Shown here one piece after another: positions 23,383 to 32,322 of a stretch of 64,000 bases of DNA (positions are counted from its first letter, which is position 1; each line of letters begins with the position of its first letter). The translations under genes were made by a program, and so were the position numbers. Source of the DNA: UBA6055 sp965203755. Lineage in GTDB: Bacteria; Chloroflexota; Anaerolineae; Aggregatilineales; Phototrophicaceae. The notes under the pieces are model-generated. The model had not been told where the DNA came from. It saw only the letters and a program-made list of their open reading frames with translations, and did not search any database. The stretch covers positions 1,364,001-1,428,000 of the forward strand of contig OZ241910.1 of NCBI GenBank assembly GCA_965203755.1, written 5' to 3'.

Positions 23383-25440
23383 ATGCTGGAGTCGGATGTT
23401 ATCCAAGACATACTCAAGGATACCAATTATCACTTCGCCTTGTTCACGCAGGATGAAATCGAGTCTTTGCGGCAAGCTGTGTTCACCAAAGAGGCTGGAG
23501 GAAAGGAAATTCCTTATGTGACCTGTATCGTTCGAGATAAGGATATTCGGTTAAGGCCAGAAGAAATTGTCCGTCAACTATATATAAAAAGGTTAATTGA
23601 GCAATATGGCTATCCCAAAAATCGATTGGCTTTTGAATACTCGGTCAGCTTTGGTCGGGCAAAGAAAAAAGCCGATATTGTTATCTTTGATAAAGACCGT
23701 CCCAACGTCCCGTATATTATTGTCGAGTTAAAAAAGCCGAAGCTAAAGGATGGCAAAGATCAGCTTCGCTCATATTGCAATGCCACTGGCGCGCCTATTG
23801 GAATATGGACGAATGGGGAACAGATTTCTCATTATCATCGCAAAGACCCAAATTATTTTGAAGACATAACGGATATTCCTCAAGCGCGGCAAACACTTAA
23901 CGATATATTGAGCGAACGTTTTACCCTGAAAGACTTGATCATCAAGGACAAAATCTCCAATGAGAGAAAATCCCTCAAAGACATCATCCTCGAAATGGAA
24001 GATGAAGTTCTAGCCAATGCTGGGGTAGACGTATTTGAGGAGGTTTTCAAGCTGATATTCACCAAACTTTACGACGAATTTGAGAGCAGGAACGACAAGG
24101 TAAGGATAGATTTTTATCTTGGTCGAGAATTGGATGATGATGACAAAGCCGATTATGACAAGCTCAAAGAATGCCTTCTGGGACTTGATGATCAAAATGA
24201 GTTTCGCCTCCTGGAATTCAGAAACACCGGCCAGACCGACGCCGAACTAAAAAACAAAATGCAAGCGCTTTTTGATCGGGCAAAACAAAGATGGGAAGGC
24301 GTGTTTCCTGAAGGCGCCGCCTTTGAGCTTGCCGACAGTCATTTGTCCGTCTGCATATCGAGCCTGCAAGATGTCAAGCTGTTCAATTCCAATCTGCTGG
24401 TTGTAGATGAAGCCTTTGAATATCTGGTCAGCAAATCGGCCAAAGGCGAAAAGGGGCAGTATTTTACACCGCGCCATGTGATTGACATGTGCGTGCAGAT
24501 GCTTAACCCACAGCGAGGCGAGTACATGATAGACACTGCCGCCGGCAGCTGCGGATTTCCAGTGCATACCATCTTCAAGCTCACCGGTCATTTATTTACC
24601 AACGCGGAAATTTCAGAACAAGGCAAAAAGGATGCGCTCAATGTCTTTGGGATTGACTTTGACAAAAGAGTAGTCAGAGTCGCCAGAACATTAAACCTGA
24701 TTGCCGGGGATGGCGAGTCCAATGTGCTGCACCTGAACACGCTGGATTTCAAACGATGGAATGAACGAACTGAAAACACAGAATGGCGAGATGTCTATGG
24801 CAAAGGATTCAGACGGCTGGAAAAGTTAAGAGCCGAAAAGAATGAAAACAGACGATTCAATTTTGACCTTCTGATGGCTAACCCGCCTTTTGCCGGGGAT
24901 ATCAAAGAAAGCCGCCTCTTGCATGAATATGAACTGGGGTTTAATGCTAAGGGCAAGCCAAAAGCGCAAGTCGGGCGAGACATTTTGTTTATTGAGAGGA
25001 ATTTAGATTTCCTCAAGCCCGGCGGACGTATGGCTATCGTGCTGCCGCAAGGCCGATTCAACAATACTTCCGACAAGTACATTCGCGAGTTTATCGCTGA
25101 ACGGGCGCGATTTTTAGCGGTCGTAGATTTGCATGACAACACTTTCAAGCCGCACACCGGCACGAAAACCGGCGTCTTGTTTGTGCAGAAATGGGACGAT
25201 GCGCTTTGCCCGTATGTGGAGGATTACCCCATCTTTTTCGCAGTCTCCGAAAAAGGCGGCAAGGATAATTCCGGCGATTATACCTATGCCAAAAACGACA
25301 ATGGGCAATTCAGGCTGGATAAAAACGGTCATCTGATTGTTGACCATGACCTGCACAATCACGGCGGGGAACTGTCGGATGGAATAGCCGAAGCCTTTAT
25401 CGAGTGGGCAAGGAGCGAGAATTTGAGCTTTTGGTCATAG
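23383..25440 (+). CDS. Fused restriction endonuclease-DNA adenine methyltransferase (HsdR-N plus HsdM)
   Basis: A 685-residue protein. The first 170 residues resemble the HsdR N-terminal nuclease domain: D98 in AKKKADIVIFD and E115-x-K117 in IIVELKKPK form the PD-(D/E)xK site. From about 200 it is a type I N6-adenine methylase: FEYLVSKSAKGEKGQYFTP (family loop), DTAAGSCGFPVHTIF at about 384 (SAM motif I) and NPPF at about 500 (catalytic motif IV). There is no helicase/translocase domain. Together with the separate specificity protein downstream, the design resembles BcgI-like type IIB or hybrid type I systems. ATGGAGAAGAT supports the start. GC is clearly lower than in flanking housekeeping genes, as expected after transfer. 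Confidence 0.9.
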   Translation: MLESDVIQDILKDTNYHFALFTQDEIESLRQAVFTKEAGGKEIPYVTCIVRDKDIRLRPEEIVRQLYIKRLIEQYGYPKNRLAFEYSVSFGRAKKKADIVIFDKDRPNVPYIIVELKKPKLKDGKDQLRSYCNATGAPIGIWTNGEQISHYHRKDPNYFEDITDIPQARQTLNDILSERFTLKDLIIKDKISNERKSLKDIILEMEDEVLANAGVDVFEEVFKLIFTKLYDEFESRNDKVRIDFYLGRELDDDDKADYDKLKECLLGLDDQNEFRLLEFRNTGQTDAELKNKMQALFDRAKQRWEGVFPEGAAFELADSHLSVCISSLQDVKLFNSNLLVVDEAFEYLVSKSAKGEKGQYFTPRHVIDMCVQMLNPQRGEYMIDTAAGSCGFPVHTIFKLTGHLFTNAEISEQGKKDALNVFGIDFDKRVVRVARTLNLIAGDGESNVLHLNTLDFKRWNERTENTEWRDVYGKGFRRLEKLRAEKNENRRFNFDLLMANPPFAGDIKESRLLHEYELGFNAKGKPKAQVGRDILFIERNLDFLKPGGRMAIVLPQGRFNNTSDKYIREFIAERARFLAVVDLHDNTFKPHTGTKTGVLFVQKWDDALCPYVEDYPIFFAVSEKGGKDNSGDYTYAKNDNGQFRLDKNGHLIVDHDLHNHGGELSDGIAEAFIEWARSENLSFWS

Positions 25441-25449
25441 GGACAGGTG

Positions 25450-26817
25450 ATGCGGTATTCCATTGTTAATTATTCTCAAGTTAAGAATTCACCTGATTTA
25501 AGAATTGACAGCGATTATTGGCATCCCGCATTTATTCAAAATGCTCTGCTGTTTTCCAGTCAGCAGAAGATCGGCGACCTTGTTGATCATAATGTTCAAA
25601 ATATCAAGTCATCCCCAATAAACAGAACGTTTGAATACTTGGAGATTTCCGGGATTTCTTTGAATGGCTGTGAATATCAATCAACAAGAGTTGAGCCGGG
25701 CAATGAACCGGACAGGGCGCATCATATACTGCAAAAAGGGGATGTAGCCGTTTCCACAGTCAGACCTAACCGGAATGCGGTTGCATTCATTCAAAAGGAC
25801 GGGATTGTTGGCAGCAGCGGTTTAGCTGTTTTAAGAACAAAAAAGGTAGAGCCAGAATATCTTTTCGCTTTTTGCAAAACCGATTATTTTGTCAAATGCT
25901 TGATGAGGGCGAATAAAGCCAGTATGTACCCGGCGGTTTCAAAAAAAGATGTTTTAGAAACGCCGTTTTTTGCTGCATCAGATAATTTCAGGTCAGGTAT
26001 TGCGCTGTTGGTTAAAGGAGCACTTTATGAGAACCAAAAGGCCAACGCGTCTTTCGACTCGGCCCAATCCCTTCTCCTCGCTGAACTTGGTTTAACCGAC
26101 TGGCGGCCAAAACACCAACCGACCTTTATAAAAAATTATTCAAATACAAAGCAATCCAATCGCATTGACGCCGAATACCATCAGCCTAAATATGATGAGA
26201 TTGTCAATGCGGTTCAAGACTGTTCCGGGGGTTGGGACACGTTGGGGAATCTAGTAAATCTGAAAGCTAAGAATTACCGACCTAAAAGCGAACAAGAATA
26301 TAAATATATTGAACTTGCCAACGTTAGGGGCAACGGCGAAGTAGTCGATTGCATGTCAGAAGAAGGGCAAAACCTCCCGACAAGAGCGAGGTGCCGGGTT
26401 TCTACAGGAGATGTAATTGTTTCGTCTATAGAAGGTTCTTTGGATAGCGTTGCCTTGATAGATAAAGAATACGACCAGGCTCTTTGCTCTACAGGTTTTC
26501 ATGTTGTTAATTCATTAGTGCTTAATTCGGAAACTTTACTCGTGATCCTAAAAAGTATGATAGGGCAATTACAACTCAAAAAAGGATGTAGCGGTACGAT
26601 TCTTACTGCAATCAACAAAGATGAATTCACTAAAATTGCACTTCCTAAAATCAAGGAAGGAATTCAAACCGAAATCCAGCAAAAAGCGCTTGAATCCTTT
26701 AACTTAAAAAGACAATCCAAGCGCTTATTGGAATGCGCCAAGCGGGCCGTAGAAACCGCCATCGAACAGGATGAGCGGAGGGCCATTGAATGGCTGGACA
26801 GGACGGCGCTGATTTAA
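25450..26817 (+). CDS. hsdS: Type I-like specificity subunit (HsdS) with two target-recognition domains
   Basis: A protein of about 455 residues with the two-fold internal layout of S subunits: a first target-recognition domain (about 1-205; VAVSTVRPNRNAVAFIQKDG, SGLAVLRTKK), a central helical spacer (ENQKANASFDSAQSLLLAEL), a second recognition domain (about 235-420; CRVSTGDVIVSSIEGSLDSV, ALCSTGFHVVNS) and a terminal helix (SKRLLECAKRAVETAIEQDE). It would dictate a bipartite DNA target for the fused nuclease-methylase encoded nine bases upstream. A GTG at 25447 is an alternative start. Its stop overlaps the thrS stop on the other strand by four bases, so the insertion ended exactly at thrS. 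Confidence 0.9.
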   Translation: MRYSIVNYSQVKNSPDLRIDSDYWHPAFIQNALLFSSQQKIGDLVDHNVQNIKSSPINRTFEYLEISGISLNGCEYQSTRVEPGNEPDRAHHILQKGDVAVSTVRPNRNAVAFIQKDGIVGSSGLAVLRTKKVEPEYLFAFCKTDYFVKCLMRANKASMYPAVSKKDVLETPFFAASDNFRSGIALLVKGALYENQKANASFDSAQSLLLAELGLTDWRPKHQPTFIKNYSNTKQSNRIDAEYHQPKYDEIVNAVQDCSGGWDTLGNLVNLKAKNYRPKSEQEYKYIELANVRGNGEVVDCMSEEGQNLPTRARCRVSTGDVIVSSIEGSLDSVALIDKEYDQALCSTGFHVVNSLVLNSETLLVILKSMIGQLQLKKGCSGTILTAINKDEFTKIALPKIKEGIQTEIQQKALESFNLKRQSKRLLECAKRAVETAIEQDERRAIEWLDRTALI

Positions 26818-28640
26818 CGTTGTTCAAGCTGCGGACGAATCTCCGGTGAATGCGAGCGGATGGTTTCGGCGGCGAATTGGGCAAAGTCCGCCAGTGGCAT
26901 CGCGCCCAGGTCTTCATCGCTCCGCAGCCGAACGCTGACAGTGCGATTCTCGATGTCGCGCTGGCCGACAATCAGCAGCCAGGGGATATTCATACGGCGA
27001 TGCGCCTTGATTTTTGAGCGCATATTGCGGTCTTGCAGGTCGGCCTTGACGCGCATTCCCTGCGCTTTAAGCCGACTTTCGACTTCAATGGCGTATTCAT
27101 TGTGATTTTCGCGGATGGGAATGATGACCGCCTGCGTCGGCGCCAGCCAGGGCGGAAAGGCACCGGCGAAATGCTCAATGAGAATGCCAATGAAACGTTC
27201 CAGGCTGCCAAAGGGCGCGCGGTGAATCATGACCGGCCGCTTGCGCTGATTGTCCCGATCCATATATTCCAAACCAAAGCGCTGCGGCAGGCTGTAATCG
27301 ACCTGCACCGTTCCCAGCTGCCACTCGCGTTTCAGCACATCGCGCACAATAAAGTCCAGCTTGGGACCATAAAAGGCGGCTTCGCCGGCTTCAATATGAA
27401 AATCCAGACGCAGTTCTTCACAGGCTTGGATGATGGCGTCGGTGGCTTGTTCCCATTGCTGCGGGGCGCCGACATATTTGTCGCTGTTCGGGTCGCGCGT
27501 GCCGATGCGGGCGCGAAAATCGGTCATGCCCAGCGAACCAAAGACAAGCTGAATGAGCTTGACAACCGATTTGAATTCGGCAAGCAGTTGATCGGGGCGG
27601 ACAAAGAGATGGGCATCGTCGACAGTAAAGCCGCGCACCCGCGTCAGGCCGCGCAGTTCGCCAGACTGCTCATAACGATAGACCGCGCCGAACTCGGCAT
27701 AGCGGAGCGGCAGATCGCGGTAGGAGCGCGGCTGGCTCTTGTAGATGCGGCAATGATGGGGGCAGTTCATCGGCCGCAGCATAAATTCGTCGCCATCGAC
27801 GTCAATGGGCGTGTATTGACTGTCGGCGTAATAGGGATAATGTCCCGATGTCTTGTAAAGTTCAATGCTTCCCAGATGCGGCGTGACCACCGGCAGATAG
27901 CCCCGCTCGATTTGAATGCCGCGCAGCCAGCGTTCCAGGGTATCGCGCAGGACCGCGCCGCCAGGCAGCCACAGCGGCAGCCCCTTGCCAACCATGGGGT
28001 CGATAATAAACAGGTCAAGTTTTTCACCGAGGATGCGGTGGTCGCGTTTGGCAGCCTCCTCCAGGGCGGCTTGATAGCCGCGCAGTTCCTGCGGCGTTTC
28101 CCAAGCGGTGCCATAAATGCGGGTAAGCTGCTGGCGGTGTTCATCACCGCGCCAATAGGCGCCGGCCGGCGGCCGCAGCGATATGCTGACGGCCTTTGGG
28201 TTGATGTCGCGCGTGCTGGCGACGTGCGGGCCGCGGCACAGATCGGTAAAGCCGCCTTGCGTGTACAGGGTCAGCGTTTCCGCCGGTTCTGCGATTTGGC
28301 GGCCGTGGTCATCGATGCGGCCATGGACCAAATCATCAATGAGTTCGAGCTTATAGGGCTGGTCGCGGAAAATCTGGCGCGCTTCGGCCGCCGTGACCTC
28401 GCGGACGGTGAATTCATGTTTTTGGGACAGGATTTTTTTCATCCTTTTCTCGACCCACTTGATATCGGCTTCGCTGATGGCTTGCGGAAGCTCAAAATCA
28501 TAATAGAAGCCATCTTCAACCGGCGGCCCAATCGCGATTTTGGCGTCGGGGAACCGTTCGAGCATCGCTTCGGCCATCACGTGGGCGGCGGAATGGCGGA
28601 TTTTATAGAGTTGACTCTCCTGGTATGGTTTATCGGGCAT
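26814..28640 (-). CDS. thrS: Threonyl-tRNA synthetase lacking the N-terminal TGS domain
   Basis: A 608-residue class II synthetase. The protein begins almost directly in the editing domain, whose zinc-like residues are in HSAAHVMAEAM and DLCRGPHV; the usual 60-residue TGS domain is absent. Catalytic-core motifs follow: MNCPHHCRIYKS (catalytic zinc cysteine and ATP site), LRYAEFGAVYRYEQSGELRG (motif 2) and VMIHRAPFGSLERFIGILIE (motif 3). The anticodon domain (QAVIIPIRENHNEYAIEVES, IPWLLIVGQRDIENRTVSVR) closes the protein. It charges tRNA-Thr. Start supported by GAGGAAAGACC. The editing domain hydrolyses mischarged Ser-tRNA-Thr. Confidence 0.96.
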   Translation of the reverse strand: MPDKPYQESQLYKIRHSAAHVMAEAMLERFPDAKIAIGPPVEDGFYYDFELPQAISEADIKWVEKRMKKILSQKHEFTVREVTAAEARQIFRDQPYKLELIDDLVHGRIDDHGRQIAEPAETLTLYTQGGFTDLCRGPHVASTRDINPKAVSISLRPPAGAYWRGDEHRQQLTRIYGTAWETPQELRGYQAALEEAAKRDHRILGEKLDLFIIDPMVGKGLPLWLPGGAVLRDTLERWLRGIQIERGYLPVVTPHLGSIELYKTSGHYPYYADSQYTPIDVDGDEFMLRPMNCPHHCRIYKSQPRSYRDLPLRYAEFGAVYRYEQSGELRGLTRVRGFTVDDAHLFVRPDQLLAEFKSVVKLIQLVFGSLGMTDFRARIGTRDPNSDKYVGAPQQWEQATDAIIQACEELRLDFHIEAGEAAFYGPKLDFIVRDVLKREWQLGTVQVDYSLPQRFGLEYMDRDNQRKRPVMIHRAPFGSLERFIGILIEHFAGAFPPWLAPTQAVIIPIRENHNEYAIEVESRLKAQGMRVKADLQDRNMRSKIKAHRRMNIPWLLIVGQRDIENRTVSVRLRSDEDLGAMPLADFAQFAAETIRSHSPEIRPQLEQR

Positions 28641-28862
28641 GGTCTTTCCTCGTCGGGTTGGTTTCGTTTGCCGCTGATGGGCAATTTGATATCAAATGCC
28701 AATTCGCTTTTACAGGATATCGGCAGACTATTGGAAAAGTCATGGTTTTATGGCGGCAAGCCGCGGCGGATTATAGCCAAGAATATGGAAAATCAAAACC
28801 GAAAGCCCGCATTCAGCGCGAGGGGCGGCGGGGGATTGTTATGCGACCGCGTCTTGCGGGCT

Positions 28863-29303
28863 TTATTCTTCGCCGACAACCACCAGCACATCTTCAATCA
28901 CGACAGTCGCAACCGCTTGTGTGGCGCGTTTGCCGTCGCTGGCGGTTCGCTGATGATGGGCTTGCTCATCGTCGGTGACTCGGGTGAACAGGCTTTCGAA
29001 TACATCCTGGGCGACCAGGTTGTCAATGGCATCCTCGATGATGGAACGTTCCAGCGCTTCGACGATGACATGGGGCGTATCCAGAACAGCATAACGGGCC
29101 GGCGGCGCTTCGGGGATGGATTCTGTGACCATCAGGGTGAGCGCCATCTGACGGCAGATATAGGGAATGGTAGCGAAGAGCGCCGTATAGACCGCCCCGT
29201 TTTCCATCCGGACAATCACATCGCAGGCGTCGCCCTCTTCGTGTATTTCGCACAGAATTTTATCCGGGACCATCATCAGGTCCGCAATTAGGCTGTCAAA
29301 CAT
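28863..29303 (-). CDS. Hypothetical protein, 146 residues
   Basis: A soluble protein without signal or membrane span. It begins MFDSLIADLMMVPDKILCEI and has regularly alternating hydrophobic segments (VIVRMENGAVYTALFATI, VIVEALERSIIEDAIDNLVA) and a C-terminal beta-like TQAVATVVIEDVLVVVGEE. I do not recognise the family. In-frame ATG at 29342 is less likely because its leader (MRQCKIGIRIWTL) is out of character. The gene lies downstream of thrS on the opposite side of a 160-base AT-rich divergent region from recF and is transcribed toward thrS. Confidence 0.6.
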   Translation of the reverse strand: MFDSLIADLMMVPDKILCEIHEEGDACDVIVRMENGAVYTALFATIPYICRQMALTLMVTESIPEAPPARYAVLDTPHVIVEALERSIIEDAIDNLVAQDVFESLFTRVTDDEQAHHQRTASDGKRATQAVATVVIEDVLVVVGEE

Positions 29304-29452
29304 CAGTGTCCATATCCTAATACCAATTTTACATTGCCTCATCCATTATATGCACAAAAACACCGCTTTAGAATAAGCATATCATAAATCGCGCTATTTT
29401 TTACAAATCAATCACAATAAATCCCAGGCAGCTGCGCCAAAACCCTGTCCTG

Positions 29453-29479
29453 TTGACGGCCCGACCTTCGCGCTACAAT
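29453..29479 (+). promoter_or_regulatory. Possible recF promoter
   Basis: TTGACG at 29453-29458 and TACAAT at 29474-29479 lie 30 bases ahead of recF. The spacer is 15 bases, shorter than ideal, so only moderate trust is given. Confidence 0.4.
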
Positions 29480-29508
29480 AAAAATCGCTTCATTCAATCG
29501 GATGACCC

Positions 29509-30711
29509 ATGCAGATTGACCATCTCTCATTGACCAACTTTCGCAATTATGCGCGGCTGGAAGTCAGCCTGCCAGCCGACAAGCCGATTGTCTTGTGCGG
29601 CGACAATGCTCAAGGCAAAACCAGCGCACTGGAAGCCATTTATTATCTGGCGACTTCCACTTCGCCCTATACCACCAGCGACCGCCAGTTAATCCACTGG
29701 CGCACCCAAGGCGACCCGATCCCCTTTGCCCGCCTGTCAGCCGAACTTGGCAATAAGACCAGCCGCTATCACAAGCTCGACGTGACCCTTATGCTGGATA
29801 TAACCAGCGGCTCGCCCCGTTTCAGAAAATCTGTCAAGCTGAACAACGTCGACAAGCGGGTGATGGATGTGACCGGCCTGCTCAATGTGGTCTTGTTTGT
29901 GCCACAGGACCTGTCGCTGGTCGAAGGTTCGCCCAACGACCGCCGCCGCTTTATGAACACCACGCTGACCCAGGTCGATCTCGATTATTCGCTGGCGCTG
30001 AACGAGTATGAAAAACTCTTGCCACAGCGCAACGCCCTCTTAAAGCGCATCATTGAAAGGCGATCCAACCCGGCTGAATTGGAATTTTGGGACGAAGAGC
30101 TGGCGAGCAGCGGCGCGGTGATTATTGCTGGCCGGCAAAAATTCCTGCGCGAGCTTGAAACCAAAGCCCAGGATACTCATCATGCGCTCACGGGCGGGCG
30201 CGAAACGCTTAGCCTGAAGTATCTGCCGAGCATTATGCCAACCGCCGCGGTCGATAACCGGCAGCTTTCCTTTGATGTCATTGGACTGGACTTGAACCGT
30301 CAACTGGAGCCCGAGCAGGTTAAGCCGCAGTTTTTGCAGCGCCTGATGGAAAAACAGCGCGAAGACATTCAACGGGGACTTACCCTGTCCGGGCCCCACC
30401 GCGATGAACTGCGCCTGTTCATCAATGAGCGCGACTGTGGCTTATATGGCAGTCGGGGCCAGGCGCGGACGGCTGTGATGGCGCTTAAATTCGCTGAATT
30501 GCAGTGGATGCGAGACCAGATTGGCGAATATCCGCTTTTTTTGCTTGATGAGGTCGCTGCCGAATTGGACAGCAAACGGCGCGCCTTTCTGCTGGAACGG
30601 CTGGATGGACAGGCGCAGACGCTGGTGACGGCGACCGGCCTCGATATCTTCGCCCCCGCCTTTTTGAATCGCGCGCGGGTCTTCAGGGTCGTCAATGGCC
30701 AGATTGATTGA
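29509..30711 (+). CDS. recF: DNA replication and repair protein RecF
   Basis: A 400-residue SMC-like ABC ATPase, slightly longer than E. coli RecF (357). The N-terminus IDHLSLTNFRNYARLEV and the Walker A loop GDNAQGKTSALEAIYYLATS are diagnostic. The region VVLFVPQDLSLVEGSPNDRRRFM is strongly conserved in RecF. The signature region is LTLSGPHRDELRLFIN with GSRGQARTAVMALKFAEL, and Walker B with the D-loop is FLLDEVAAELDSKRRAFLLERL. RecF loads RecA at single-strand gaps in the cytoplasm together with RecO and RecR. The usual neighbours dnaA, dnaN and gyrB are not present in the window, so it is a stand-alone gene here. Confidence 0.95.
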   Translation: MQIDHLSLTNFRNYARLEVSLPADKPIVLCGDNAQGKTSALEAIYYLATSTSPYTTSDRQLIHWRTQGDPIPFARLSAELGNKTSRYHKLDVTLMLDITSGSPRFRKSVKLNNVDKRVMDVTGLLNVVLFVPQDLSLVEGSPNDRRRFMNTTLTQVDLDYSLALNEYEKLLPQRNALLKRIIERRSNPAELEFWDEELASSGAVIIAGRQKFLRELETKAQDTHHALTGGRETLSLKYLPSIMPTAAVDNRQLSFDVIGLDLNRQLEPEQVKPQFLQRLMEKQREDIQRGLTLSGPHRDELRLFINERDCGLYGSRGQARTAVMALKFAELQWMRDQIGEYPLFLLDEVAAELDSKRRAFLLERLDGQAQTLVTATGLDIFAPAFLNRARVFRVVNGQID

Positions 30712-30766
30712 GCCACCGCTTGAGACGCCGGGCGCGGGCGGCGAAAATTCAGGCAAAGCCAGCGGC

Positions 30767-31570
30767 TTAATCGGCCGCAATGGGTCGGCTTGATGATGGC
30801 AAGGCATGCAGTACAGCCCGATAGCGGATATTGGCTGTGGCTTCCAAGGGGACAATCGACAGCCGTATCGGCAGTCTGGCGCCGCTGGGGATATCGCCGG
30901 GCAGGTCGAAAGCGCGATAGCCGATGATGACGCCTTCGTTGTTTTCGAGCGTGACAATCAGCCGCGCATCGGTCGCATCAAAAGCGGTCGCATTCTCCAG
31001 CTGCGCGGTGAACAGATAGCGGTTGTCATCCTGACGATAGCTGCCCTGCATGTCAGTCATGTCTAAAGCCAGGCTTGGCTGGGCTGATAATCGGGCGGCC
31101 GCCACTTGGATTTCCAGATAACGAGTTTCCAGCCGCGCATTCGGCACGTTGATGCGATAGGCGGCGACATCATTGCGGTTGACGCGGCGCTGTTCCAGCG
31201 TGAACAGTTCCTGCCCCTGCAATGCCCCGTTCACATCCATATACCGCGCTTGCAAGGTGATATCGCCAACATTGCCATCGGTCTGATTGCTAAGGCGGCC
31301 GAGGCAGGTTATGCGCTGTGATCCCAGCGCGTAGCATCGGGGCGGTGATATTCGGATTTGGTCCAAACGGGAAGCCGGCGGCAGGATGGCGGCGACCGGT
31401 AAAGAAGCCGGGCTTGGCCGCATGACAAACTGTGGATGATAGGCTGTGAGCGTTACGGCCGGGAATAGAGTCGGCGAAAGGGTTGGCGTCGGGTTGCGAG
31501 GCGGGCGACAGGCAATCAAAGCAGCAATCACCGCCAGGAAAGATAACAGAAGCAAAATTTCGGGACGCAT
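30767..31570 (-). CDS. Lipoprotein with a beta-rich FxLYD-like domain
   Basis: A 267-residue protein. The N-terminus MRPEILLLLSFLAVIAALIAC ends in a lipobox (ALIAC), so it is predicted to be lipid-anchored at C21. A Thr/Pro linker (TPTLSPTLFPAVTL) follows. The rest is rich in beta strands: YALGSQRITCLGRLSNQTDG, NVGDITLQARYMDVNG and ATAFDATDARLIVTLENNEG, a pattern seen in FxLYD-type domains of exported Gram-positive and Chloroflexota proteins. The role may be adhesive or structural. Convergent with recF; the gap is 55 bases. Confidence 0.7.
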   Translation of the reverse strand: MRPEILLLLSFLAVIAALIACRPPRNPTPTLSPTLFPAVTLTAYHPQFVMRPSPASLPVAAILPPASRLDQIRISPPRCYALGSQRITCLGRLSNQTDGNVGDITLQARYMDVNGALQGQELFTLEQRRVNRNDVAAYRINVPNARLETRYLEIQVAAARLSAQPSLALDMTDMQGSYRQDDNRYLFTAQLENATAFDATDARLIVTLENNEGVIIGYRAFDLPGDIPSGARLPIRLSIVPLEATANIRYRAVLHALPSSSRPIAAD

Positions 31571-31744
31571 GGCTTATATCTCTGCATTTTAACCATTATA
31601 ACCGGTTCAAAATAAATGCGCTGTGAAAATGAGGCGAATCGATGAATCCCGCCAATTTGCCAAAGCGCGGTGAGTTTGTGAGGCATGCAAACCTATATCA
31701 AACGGTTTTCTATTGAAAAATCATCCTAAACCGCGACCATTTAG

Positions 31745-31800
31745 TCGCCTCTTGATGGAACAAGTGTTCTAGCATGACAAGAACGTTAAATTAGAGGCGA
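31745..31800 (+). promoter_or_regulatory. SOS-box-like palindrome inside an inverted repeat ahead of a phage-like operon
   Basis: GAACAAGTGTTC at 31758-31769 matches GAAC-N4-GTTC, the core of the Gram-positive type LexA box, and its own arms extend to GAACA/TGTTC. It lies between 8-base perfect arms TCGCCTCT (31745-31752) and AGAGGCGA (31793-31800). The right arm overlaps the likely ribosome-binding site of the next gene (ATG at 31810), so a folded transcript could hide it. That LexA binds here is inference. Confidence 0.4.
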
Positions 31801-31809
31801 GGATTTGCA

Positions 31810-32319
31810 ATGGCATGGACAACACCCAAAACCTGGACCAGCGAACCGCTAACGTCCGGTGATTTGAACGTTCAGCTGCGCGACAATCAAAATTACCTGA
31901 AAGATCGGATGGACAGCGGCGGCAGCTTTATTGCCCAGGGTCGCAGCAATTATACAACGACATCGACGGCGTTTGTGGATGTGGACGCGGTCAACCTGTC
32001 GCTGACATTAAGCGCTCATGGCGGCGATGTGCTGCTTGGCTTTACGGCGGCGGTATACAGTCAAGTAAACGGCGCCCATGTTTATTTCAATGTGGCGGTG
32101 GATTCGGTTGATTATTTTGCCGGCAACGGCATCACCCAGCTGACCATTCTCAACTCTGGCGATGTACGGCGGCACAAACCCCTGTGTCTGGTGGTTCTGA
32201 TCCCCGGCTTGAGCGCCGGCAGCCACACGTTCGCCTTGCGCTGGAAAACTTCAAATCACAACACCGCCGTTATCGAGGCGGCCAGCCTGCGTCCGCAGTT
32301 TTGGGTACAGGAGATTTAG
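31810..32319 (+). CDS. Phage-tail-like protein, first gene of a four-gene cluster
   Basis: A 169-residue protein. The N-terminus WTTPKTWTSEPLTSGDLNVQLRDN is similar to the start of many phage minor tail or baseplate-associated proteins ('W..p.tW.....lT...lN..lrdN'). The remainder is beta-rich (SLTLSAHGGDVLLGFTAAVY, SAGSHTFALRWKTSNHNTAV) as expected for a receptor-binding or appendage domain. No signal peptide. The neighbouring genes follow within 2-5 bases, so they are one operon. Structural phage head genes, integrase and lysis enzymes are absent from the window, so this is a remnant or a domesticated tail-derived unit. Confidence 0.6.
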   Translation: MAWTTPKTWTSEPLTSGDLNVQLRDNQNYLKDRMDSGGSFIAQGRSNYTTTSTAFVDVDAVNLSLTLSAHGGDVLLGFTAAVYSQVNGAHVYFNVAVDSVDYFAGNGITQLTILNSGDVRRHKPLCLVVLIPGLSAGSHTFALRWKTSNHNTAVIEAASLRPQFWVQEI

Positions 32320-32322
32320 GCT

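Noticed and set aside
23269..26817. Integrative element with att repeats at tRNA-Arg
   Set aside because: No integrase gene and no second copy of the tRNA 3' end (GGTTCGAATCCTGT...) is found beyond the RM genes.
27033..29291. A 752-codon + strand frame opposite thrS
   Set aside because: Antisense shadow of thrS; residues do not resemble any protein and the frame runs on into non-coding sequence.
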